From the NCBI GenBank assembly GCA_041748175.1, contig JBGTDU010000115.1, positions 1-64,000 of the forward strand: 64,000 nucleotides of DNA. Reading direction: 5' to 3'. How positions within the stretch are numbered: the stretch's first letter is position 1; the number at the start of each line of letters is the position of its first letter. This document shows, in pieces, positions 54,347-61,405 of this stretch. The notes under the pieces were generated by a model that ran no database searches, had not been told where the DNA came from, and saw only the letters and a list, made by a program, of their open reading frames with translations. Source of the DNA: JAHEJB01 sp041748175. GTDB taxonomy: Bacteria > Bacteroidota > Rhodothermia > Rhodothermales > Rubricoccaceae. The translations under genes and the position numbers were made by a program.

Positions 54347-56071
54347 TCACCCAATCACCTCCCGCGCACCCATTCTCCGTGTCAACGCCACCGCGCCGAT
54401 CACCAGGATCATCAGCAGAACACCATAGGCAGCGGCTGCGCCGAAATCGTAGAGCCGAAGCTGGGCGAAAAGCTCCACGGAGATGGGCCGGTTACCGTAC
54501 ACGTAGAGCATGATGGACGACACGAACTCGCCGAGCGCCGTCACGAACGTGAGCAGCGCGCCCGCGAGGACGCCCGGCAGGATGACGGGTAGCACGACAC
54601 GCCGGAACGTCGTCCAGCCGTTTGCTCCTAGATCCGACGAGGCCTCGCTCAGGCGGTCGTCGTAGCCCTCCAGCGCCGCTTGCGCCGCGCGGACAACCAG
54701 CGGAATGTGCCGCACGAAATAGGCTAGCGGCACGAGCCACACCGTGCCGACCAGGATGGCACCTCCTGCCAGCGCGGAAGCCTCGTCGAACGTGACGATC
54801 AGATTCAGCGCGATGACGGTGCCGGGGATTGCGAAAGGGAGCAGGGCCAGCACGCGCAGCAACCCGCGGCCAGGGATCTGGCCTTTCACGATCACGAACG
54901 CCGCTAGTACACCGAATACCATATTGGCGACGGTCGAGAGCGAAGCCATCCACAGCGAATTGCGGATGGGCTCGAACACATCCGCCTGAGAGAACAGCGC
55001 TACGTAGTTCGAAAACGTGTAGTCGTCGGGCAGAACCTGTGTCGTCCAGCTTCCCTCCTGCACAAACGACAGCAGCACGACCGTTCCGATGGGCATGAAA
55101 ACGAACAGCAGGAACAGCGCGGCCAGACTTCCTGCGACCGCCCGTGCCCATCCGCTAGAGAGCGGCACTGCCAAACGTCCGGCGCCTTTCGATGTCGTTC
55201 CGAGTCGGCTGCGCTTCGGGCGCACTTCCAAAAACAGGAGGAATACAAAGCAGATCGATGTCAAGATCACGGCGACGGTTGCTGATCGATCCAGAAAGCC
55301 GTTGGTCTTGAACTGGTAAATCTGCGTCGTCAGGAAGGGCTCGTCGCCTGCGAAGAGGAGCGGCGCGGTGAAGCTGGCCATCGACAGCATGAAAACGAGC
55401 AGCGACGCACCTACCAGCGCGGGCCGAAGCAGAGGCAGCATCACGCGACGAAAGGTGGCCCATCCAGACGCACCGAGGTCGGCCGAGGCATCCAGGAGGC
55501 TGCGGTCGATGTCCGTTAGCGCCGCGCCGACGAAGAGGTAGAAGTACACATAAAAGGCGTAGATGTGGACAATGAGCACCGCCGACCGACCCTCAAACGC
55601 GAACGGGACGGACTCCAGACCGAACAGAGCCTGCAACGCGCGCGGGAGCATCCCGCTCTCGCCGTAGAGAAATAGAAACGCGAGCACCCCGACCAGCGGC
55701 GGCAAAGCCAGTGGCAAGGCCGCGCTTACCTGCAGCGTCCGCTTGAGTGGAAAATCGAAGCGGAAGAATGCCCACGCCAGCGCGGTGCCGAGAACTCCAC
55801 CAAGAACTACCGTGCCCAGCGAGATGCTCACGGAGTTGGATAGCGCTCGAACTCCTGACGATCTCCAACTCTCGAAAAAGCGCCCGAGATTTGCCCCGTT
55901 GATTCCGAGCACGAACGTGTCGACGCTCGGCCACAGCACATACGCTACGAGAATAATCGCAACGGGGAGGGCGAGGAGAAATCCGGTGCGGCGGGAAAGC
56001 AATTGTCGGAGGAACGGGTGCGAAGGTGGTGTTGCGTACTTCGTATTGCGTAGTTCGTATTGGATATTCAC
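54347..56071 (-). CDS. Fbp-type ABC transporter permease, two-domain
   Basis: 574 residues with about 12 membrane spans arranged as two binding-protein-dependent permease domains, each with an EAA-type loop (DASADLGASGWATFRRVMLP near 220; EASSDLGANGWTTFRRVVLP near 490). This is the FbpB-like family for ferric iron or related substrates, in which both permease halves are fused. The binding protein and ATPase are not adjacent in the window. The first 15 residues (MNIQYELRNTKYAT) come from a TACGNA-type repeat. The true start may be later, at a TTG near LLSRRTG. Confidence 0.88.
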   Translation of the reverse strand: MNIQYELRNTKYATPPSHPFLRQLLSRRTGFLLALPVAIILVAYVLWPSVDTFVLGINGANLGRFFESWRSSGVRALSNSVSISLGTVVLGGVLGTALAWAFFRFDFPLKRTLQVSAALPLALPPLVGVLAFLFLYGESGMLPRALQALFGLESVPFAFEGRSAVLIVHIYAFYVYFYLFVGAALTDIDRSLLDASADLGASGWATFRRVMLPLLRPALVGASLLVFMLSMASFTAPLLFAGDEPFLTTQIYQFKTNGFLDRSATVAVILTSICFVFLLFLEVRPKRSRLGTTSKGAGRLAVPLSSGWARAVAGSLAALFLLFVFMPIGTVVLLSFVQEGSWTTQVLPDDYTFSNYVALFSQADVFEPIRNSLWMASLSTVANMVFGVLAAFVIVKGQIPGRGLLRVLALLPFAIPGTVIALNLIVTFDEASALAGGAILVGTVWLVPLAYFVRHIPLVVRAAQAALEGYDDRLSEASSDLGANGWTTFRRVVLPVILPGVLAGALLTFVTALGEFVSSIMLYVYGNRPISVELFAQLRLYDFGAAAAYGVLLMILVIGAVALTRRMGAREVIG

Positions 56072-56110
56072 TTTCAGGCTATGAAGAAATATTTTACGTA
56101 CTACGCACTA
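56030..56110. repeat. TACGNA-type dispersed repeat at the permease start
   Basis: GCGTACTTCGTATTGCG, TAGTTCGTATTGGATATTC and, further on, TTTTACGTACTACGCACTAC form short degenerate head-to-tail units. The first part is inside the permease reading frame. A similar stretch is at 57859-57926. Confidence 0.6.
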
Positions 56111-56123
56111 CTATCTATTCAAA

Positions 56124-56714
56124 TCATATCTCGCTCTGATTCAGCCACCGCGTGCCCATCGGCGGCTCGTAATCACGCATTCTGACGAGCAGTTCTGCTG
56201 GCGAAGTTGCCACGGTCACGAGCGCGCGCTGTTCGGGGTAGAGGAATTCGTGGGCCGTAGCGGTATCGAGGAAAGCGATCAGGTCGTCATAGAAACCGCC
56301 GACGTTGAGGATCCCGCAGGGTTTCTGGTGGATGCCGAGCTGGCCCCAAGTCAGCGCTTCGGCGATTTCCTCGAGCGTGCCGAGACCGCCCGGCATGGCG
56401 ATGAAGCCATCGGACAGTTCGGCCATCATCGCCTTGCGCTCGTGCATCGAATCGACCAGATGAATTGCCGTGGCGCGCTGGTGAGCAACCTCGCGTTCCG
56501 CCAATCCGTGCGGAATGATGCCGATGGCTTCTCCACCTCCGGCGAGCACGGTATCGGCAATGACGCCCATCAAACCGATGCGGCCACCTCCAAATACGAG
56601 ACCGATCTCTTCGGAAACAAGAAGCTCACCGAGCGCACGCGCGGCATCGGTGTAGGCCGGCTTGCTGCCGGTTTTTGATCCACAGAAAACGCAAAGGCGC
56701 TCGAACTTCCGCAT
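56124..56714 (-). CDS. LOG/TIGR00730-family phosphoribohydrolase-like protein
   Basis: 196 residues from ATG 56714, which sits 10 bases after recR and starts MRKFERLCVFCGSKTG, the usual family start. Rossmann motifs FGGGRIGLMG (41-50) and PGGLGTLEEIAE (108-119, the PGGxGTxxE active-site motif). Members hydrolyse nucleoside 5-prime-monophosphates (cytokinin-activating LOG) or have lysine decarboxylase-like annotations that are usually wrong. Likely co-transcribed with recR. Confidence 0.9.
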   Translation of the reverse strand: MRKFERLCVFCGSKTGSKPAYTDAARALGELLVSEEIGLVFGGGRIGLMGVIADTVLAGGGEAIGIIPHGLAEREVAHQRATAIHLVDSMHERKAMMAELSDGFIAMPGGLGTLEEIAEALTWGQLGIHQKPCGILNVGGFYDDLIAFLDTATAHEFLYPEQRALVTVATSPAELLVRMRDYEPPMGTRWLNQSEI

Positions 56715-56724
56715 CGTCTTCCGC

Positions 56725-57360
56725 CTACATTCCTGCCCGTCCTTCGAGGGCACGGGAAAGAGTGGCTTCGTCTGCGTATTCGAGGTCGCCCCCGATGGGC
56801 AGCCCACGCGCTATGCGGGTCACCTGCACGCCGAGCGCGCCGAGCAACTGCCCGATGTAATAGGCCGTCGTGTCGCCTTCCACGTTCGGGTTCATGGCCA
56901 GGATGACTTCGGAAACGCGCTCGTCTTCCGTTCCCGACTCTCCATCACCTCCGGCCGAATTTGCAACGCGCGCGACGAGTTCGCGAATCTTGAGGTCATC
57001 CGGACCCACGCCATCAAGCGGCGAAACCGCACCGCCGAGGACGTGGTACAGGCCGCGAAACTCGCCCGTGCGCTCGAGCGCCAGTACGTCGTTGGGCTCT
57101 TCCACCACGCAGATAATCGAACGATCGCGCTTGGCGGAACGGCAGATTGGACAGGGATCGTGGTCGGTTACGTTGAAGCAAACGGTACACGCCATCACCT
57201 TGTCCTTCACTGCCACGAGAGCATGCGCGAGCTCCACGACATCCTCGCGTGGCATTTTGAGGACATACGCCGCGAGACGCTGCGCTGACTTCCTCCCAAT
57301 CGTCGGCAGTTTGGAAAATTGCTCGACGAGGGTTTCTACGGTTTCGGAGGTGAGGTGCAT
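56725..57360 (-). CDS. recR: recombination mediator protein RecR
   Basis: 211 residues, full length. A helix-hairpin-helix near 18-30 (KLPTIGRKSAQRLAAYVL is a family core), zinc finger CTVCFNVTDHDPCPIC near 58-73, and a Toprim domain (ICVVEEPNDVLALERTG, YHVLGGAVSPLDGVGPDDL). An acidic insert GGDGESGTEDERVSE is somewhat unusual. RecR acts with RecF/RecO to load RecA on gapped DNA. It belongs to the dnaX-ybaB-recR set, which is the classic arrangement. Confidence 0.96.
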   Translation of the reverse strand: MHLTSETVETLVEQFSKLPTIGRKSAQRLAAYVLKMPREDVVELAHALVAVKDKVMACTVCFNVTDHDPCPICRSAKRDRSIICVVEEPNDVLALERTGEFRGLYHVLGGAVSPLDGVGPDDLKIRELVARVANSAGGDGESGTEDERVSEVILAMNPNVEGDTTAYYIGQLLGALGVQVTRIARGLPIGGDLEYADEATLSRALEGRAGM

Positions 57361-57424
57361 GGGGGACGGTCTGTGGTCAGTACTCAGCAGTTAGTCGTCA
57401 CTGGACTGCAGTCGGAATTGGTCG

Positions 57425-57461
57425 ACCGAAATCCGAAATCCGAAATCTGATCTCCGAAATC
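57425..57461. repeat. CCGAAAT-type dispersed repeat
   Basis: CCGAAATCCGAAATCCG followed by AAATCTGATCTCCGAAATC, four units between recR and ybaB. Confidence 0.75.
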
Positions 57462-57474
57462 AAGAGTCCCCCAT

Positions 57475-57858
57475 TCAGATCAGCGGCCCGGAATCGTCGC
57501 CGCCTGTTAGCGCACTGAGGTCCATGCCGGGCGGCAAGAAGGACGTGGCCGCTTCCTGCATCTTCTGCGCTTTGAGGGCCTCGACTTCTTCGATGGCTTT
57601 GTTGACACCGGCAATCAGAAGATCTTCCAGTAGTTCGATGTCTTCCGGTTTCATTCCGGCGGCATCCAGATGAAGCCCCGCTGCATCGAGCTTTACGGCC
57701 ACAATGCGGCCTCGACCGTCGGCGGTTACGGCCACCATGCCGCCGCCAACTTCTGCCGAGATTCGTTCTGCGGCGAGCGCGTCCTGCGTATCTGCCATCT
57801 TCTGCTGCATCTCGGCCATGCGCCCGAAGAGGTCGGCCATGTTGGGCGTGTTATCCAT
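57475..57858 (-). CDS. YbaB/EbfC nucleoid-associated protein
   Basis: 127 residues. Typical YbaB pattern: ADLFGRMAEMQQKMADTQD, GGGMVAVTADGRGRIVAVK, EDIELLEDLLIAGVNKAIE. The Met/Gly-rich C-terminus (FLPPGMDLSALTGGDD) is the usual tail. It binds DNA as a dimer and is encoded between dnaX and recR, as in most bacteria. Confidence 0.94.
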   Translation of the reverse strand: MDNTPNMADLFGRMAEMQQKMADTQDALAAERISAEVGGGMVAVTADGRGRIVAVKLDAAGLHLDAAGMKPEDIELLEDLLIAGVNKAIEEVEALKAQKMQEAATSFLPPGMDLSALTGGDDSGPLI

Positions 57859-57926
57859 AGTGTATTTAGAATTTCGTATGGCGCATTTCTATGGACCGAA
57901 TATCCTTACGAAATACGCACTATGCA
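57859..57926. repeat. TACGNA-type dispersed repeat
   Basis: Units such as AATTTCGTATGGCGC, AATATCCTTACGAAATACGC and ACTATGCATTAC in the gap between ybaB and dnaX, resembling 56030-56110. Confidence 0.55.
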
Positions 57927-59921
57927 TTACCAGACGATCTCGGCTCCAAACTTCTCAAACAGCGCCTGAATGACGGGGTTTTCGTGGCGAAGCTGTTTGA
58001 ATCGTTCGAACGGATCAACCTCTCGCGTGGATTCGCCGCTGGCCGTCGCATCCACGACAAAAAGCAGAGGCGGCGCTTTCTCCCCGAGGAGTTCGCTCAT
58101 CGCCGCGGCAAACTTCACGGCCTCACTTTCGAGGAGAGTGCACGAGAATTTGTCAGGAACGGCCACTTCAATTCGGCCACGCACTACGCGTTTTGGTTCG
58201 GCACTTTGCAGCAGCGTGCCTACATGGATACGATCGGCTTTGATTGACGCTACGAGTTCCGGCCAGAGGGTCTTAATGCGACCAAAGGGGATATCGAGGT
58301 CATCGACCGCAATCGCGGCGGGCGCAACAGCCAGATGCCCAGACACCGCCAAGGCTGCTTCAGGGCCTCCCGATCCGTCCCCCGACGGGTCGCGCGCCAC
58401 TTTCAAGGCCGGAGCGCCGAAGAAGCCGGCATGCGCCGGGGCGCTACGCAAAGGCTGCGGAACTTCAGGCTTGCCCGACGGGGGGCGTGGAGGTTCGGGC
58501 GAAAACGCAAACGGCTCTCCACCCGATTCGTCCCTGTCGGGATCCGTGCCTGGCGGCGGCTCGGTGGGGTCATGCTTCGACGGCGTAGGCTTCTCTCCCT
58601 GCGCCGACGCCGTGGACGTGTAGGAGGGCCGAGGCTCAGCCGTGGCAGATGGACCAATGGATGGCGACGAAGGTCGCTCTTCTTTCGCCAGCGTGGCTTC
58701 AAGCGCGCTCAGTTTTCCGATGAGCTGCTCCAAATCCGACGCTGTTTCGAGGCTCGCCATCTTCAGCATTGCCAATTCCACCGTCAACCGAGGCTGGTGG
58801 CTCGCCTTGATGTTCTGCGCGGCTTCCTCCACCAGCATGAGAAGATGCAACAGGTCGGCTTCCGGGAAAATCCTGGAGGCTTCGATATACCGCGTTTTTG
58901 TCGCCTCCGTGGCTTCGAGGAGGTCGCCGTTACCCGTGGATCGCGCCACCAGCAGGTTTCGCAAATGTTCGGCAAGTCCGCCCAGGAATTCAGCCAGGTC
59001 GTAACCACGGGCCACCACGCGATCGACGAGGTCGAGGAGCCCGGCACGGTCCTTCGCCGCTGCCCGATCCGTCACCTCGAAAAAGAGATCCGTGTCCACC
59101 ACGCCGAGCGCTTCGCGAAGCGCAGGCCCTTCCAGCGGCGTGCCGCAAAGCGAGACGGCCTGGTCGAAAAGAGAGAGGGCGTCGCGCAGCGCACCGTCGG
59201 CTTTTCTTGCCAGAAGCAGGAGCGACTCATCGTCGGCTTCGATGGACTCGGCCTCGCAGATAACATGCAGCCGCCCGATGATTTCGGCGACGGAAATACG
59301 ACGGAAATCAAAGCGCTGCGTGCGCGAGAGGATGGTCGGGAGGACCTTGTGGGGCTCCGTCGTCGCGAAGATGAAAAGGACGTAAGGCGGCGGCTCCTCC
59401 AGCGTTTTCAGGAGCGCATTGAAGGCGCCCTTCGACATCATGTGGATCTCGTCGAGGATGTAAATCTTCTTCTTCGCGCCCTGCGGCGGGATTCGGACGG
59501 TGTCGCGGAGATCATGAACGTCCTCCACCTTGTTGTTGCTCGCCGCATCAATTTCGATGATGTTCAGCGAGCGGCCTGCTTCAAAATCAGCACAGGAGCC
59601 GCAGGTTCGGCAGGGCTCTGCATTCTCGCGTTCCTCAAGCGGCGTCGTGCAGTTGACAGCCTTCGCTAGAATCCGGGCAGCGGTCGTCTTCCCAACCCCG
59701 CGCGGGCCGCTGAAGAGGTACGCATGGGCCAGCCGGTTCAGGCGAATGGCGTTGCCGAGCGTCTGTGCCACATGCGGCTGCCCCACCATGTCGCCGAACG
59801 TCTGTGGGCGGAATTTGCGCGCGGTGACGAGGTAGCTCGCCTCCGTTTCGGAGGCTTCCCCTCCGGGAATGGACGGGTTATCGGGGAAGAGCGACGAGGA
59901 TGGGATTGGCTCGGCGGCCAT
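57927..59921 (-). CDS. dnaX: DNA polymerase III subunit gamma/tau
   Basis: 664 residues from ATG 59921 (a GTG two codons earlier is in frame). Walker A GPRGVGKTTA near 72-81, four Cys of the zinc module (CTTPLEERENAEPCRTCGSC), Walker B IYILDEIHMMS, and sensor TILSRTQRFDFRR. The C-terminal part has a Pro/Ser-rich linker and a tau-like domain V end (ALFEKFGAEIVW). It is the clamp loader motor. No obvious programmed frameshift was noted. Confidence 0.95.
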   Translation of the reverse strand: MAAEPIPSSSLFPDNPSIPGGEASETEASYLVTARKFRPQTFGDMVGQPHVAQTLGNAIRLNRLAHAYLFSGPRGVGKTTAARILAKAVNCTTPLEERENAEPCRTCGSCADFEAGRSLNIIEIDAASNNKVEDVHDLRDTVRIPPQGAKKKIYILDEIHMMSKGAFNALLKTLEEPPPYVLFIFATTEPHKVLPTILSRTQRFDFRRISVAEIIGRLHVICEAESIEADDESLLLLARKADGALRDALSLFDQAVSLCGTPLEGPALREALGVVDTDLFFEVTDRAAAKDRAGLLDLVDRVVARGYDLAEFLGGLAEHLRNLLVARSTGNGDLLEATEATKTRYIEASRIFPEADLLHLLMLVEEAAQNIKASHQPRLTVELAMLKMASLETASDLEQLIGKLSALEATLAKEERPSSPSIGPSATAEPRPSYTSTASAQGEKPTPSKHDPTEPPPGTDPDRDESGGEPFAFSPEPPRPPSGKPEVPQPLRSAPAHAGFFGAPALKVARDPSGDGSGGPEAALAVSGHLAVAPAAIAVDDLDIPFGRIKTLWPELVASIKADRIHVGTLLQSAEPKRVVRGRIEVAVPDKFSCTLLESEAVKFAAAMSELLGEKAPPLLFVVDATASGESTREVDPFERFKQLRHENPVIQALFEKFGAEIVW

Positions 59922-59956
59922 CAACACGAAGGGCGAAATGGTGGACTAAAACCACA

Positions 59957-59995
59957 AGCGGGAGCCCCGGCAAAGTAGTGCTCGGGGCTCCCGCT
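59957..59995 (-). terminator. hairpin terminator downstream of the RDD gene
   Basis: A 13-bp perfect stem AGCGGGAGCCCCG / CGGGGCTCCCGCT with a 13-base loop, followed on the minus strand by TGTGGTTTTAG. It separates the RDD gene from dnaX. Confidence 0.65.
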
Positions 59996-60019
59996 GGCAA
60001 GGTGAAGATGAGCGGCCGA

Positions 60020-60544
60020 TCAGTCGTTGGACTCTATGACTTTGGTGCCAGCGAATTTGTCGCCAATGCGCCGTCCTTCAGCGTCAGTCAGCACCAGAAT
60101 CCCTTCCACGAGCCCCAGGAGGCTCCCAATCCAGGCGATGATGGCGAGGCCTCCAGCGAGAAAAAACATACCAAGACCTCCAGTAAGGCTCGCGATCCCC
60201 CAAAGAATTGAACCGACGGCGAGCGGCCAATTTCGGCGTATAGACGTGCTTACGTCCATTACGCCACCATCAAGGCGGATCGGACGGAGCTTCATCACTT
60301 TCTTGCCGATCGATCGACCGTCCATAAAATCCAGCGCAAGGCCATCACGAACCAGATAGTAGCCCGCGCCGACTAGCATCCCGAGGCCATACAGTGTTCC
60401 GCGTCCTCCGAAGCTGAGAACCAACGCGAGGGCGTAGACAATGAGCCCATCTATGAGGGCTGCGACGAAACGCTTGCCGAGGTCTGCCTTTCCATCGGAG
60501 AAGGAGCCGGAATCCGTGAAACCGGGATCGGAGATGTTTTCCAT
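60020..60544 (-). CDS. RDD-family membrane protein
   Basis: 174 residues from ATG 60544; upstream in-frame sequence is repeat-like. The RDD motif region is DLGKRFVAALIDGLIVYALA (Arg and two Asp near 17-27) followed by three to four spans (GMLVGAGYYLVRDGLALDFMD is shortened here to GMLVGAGYYLVRDG; GMFFLAGGLAIIAWIGSLLG). The loop GRSIGKKVMKLRPI is the usual RDD conserved loop, and the end is RRIGDKFAGTKVIE. RDD proteins have been linked to Na+/H+ exchange in a few cases; function here unknown. Confidence 0.83.
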   Translation of the reverse strand: MENISDPGFTDSGSFSDGKADLGKRFVAALIDGLIVYALALVLSFGGRGTLYGLGMLVGAGYYLVRDGLALDFMDGRSIGKKVMKLRPIRLDGGVMDVSTSIRRNWPLAVGSILWGIASLTGGLGMFFLAGGLAIIAWIGSLLGLVEGILVLTDAEGRRIGDKFAGTKVIESND

Positions 60545-60642
60545 AGCGCTTGTGTTTGGGGTGAGTGGTGGGCGGGGTGGCATCCCCTTTCCTTCCTGCA
60601 CGATAGGGCTCAGCCCCAATTCGGGGCAAGCCCTCGCCGACC

Positions 60643-61305
60643 TCATTTCACTGCGGGATCATGCGTCCGTGATGTGGCCTTCTGTTGGGGGATGAAGCTT
60701 GGCTCTTTCGGCGCTGTTGCCTGTGGAGTCTCCGGTTCGAAGCATGGTCGACAACGGGGCTCGTAGGCTTCCTTTTCACCAATGAGAACCCGGTCGCCGG
60801 AGGCCACGATGCGTTGGGAATGGTTGGCCGGGGCGCCGCATTTCATACACACCGCGTGCAGCTTGGTCACGTGCTCGGCGACGGCCATAAGCTGCGGGAC
60901 CGGTTCGAACGGGTTGCCGAGGTAGTCCTGATCGAGACCAGCGACGATCACGCGTTTGCCATCGCGGGCGAGGCGGTCGCATACCTCGAGAAGCTCAAGC
61001 CCGAAAAACTGTGCCTCATCAATGCCTACGACATCGGCTTCCCCGGCAAGAAGAAGGATTTGGTCAGCCGAATGGACGACCTGCGAGGGAATCGCATTCT
61101 CGTCGTGCGAGACCACGGCGTCTTCGGCGTAGCGCTTGTCGAGCGCCGGTTTGAAAATCTCCACGCGCTGCCGGGCGATCTTTGCACGCCGCAGCCGCCG
61201 AATCAGCTCCTCCGTCTTCCCGCTGAACATCGAGCCGCAGACCACTTCAACCCAGCCTCGGCGCCGACCGCTCTCGTCTCGGGTATAAACATGGGGCTCC
61301 GTCAT
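60643..61305 (-). CDS. tdk: thymidine kinase
   Basis: 220 residues. Walker A CGSMFSGKTEELIRRL near 23-38, the catalytic Glu97 in GIDEAQFF, lasso Zn finger CMKCGAP ... CRPCF near 155-195. Type II (TK1-like) enzyme that phosphorylates thymidine in the salvage pathway. The last 25 residues (PETPQATAPKEPSFIPQQ) are a proline-rich, probably unstructured tail. Divergent from the FAD oxidoreductase gene across 100 bases. Confidence 0.95.
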   Translation of the reverse strand: MTEPHVYTRDESGRRRGWVEVVCGSMFSGKTEELIRRLRRAKIARQRVEIFKPALDKRYAEDAVVSHDENAIPSQVVHSADQILLLAGEADVVGIDEAQFFGLELLEVCDRLARDGKRVIVAGLDQDYLGNPFEPVPQLMAVAEHVTKLHAVCMKCGAPANHSQRIVASGDRVLIGEKEAYEPRCRPCFEPETPQATAPKEPSFIPQQKATSRTHDPAVK

Positions 61306-61405
61306 GGGCAGAAAGTACGTTCGCGAGCGAGATCTTTGAACGGGTTAATGGTATGCGCGGCAGCGCCACATTGAACGGGTTCGGGAATAGTTGTTTCTTT
61401 CGGCC

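Noticed and set aside
58335..59669. 444-codon plus-strand frame
   Set aside because: Antisense to dnaX; Arg/Gly-rich and without motifs.
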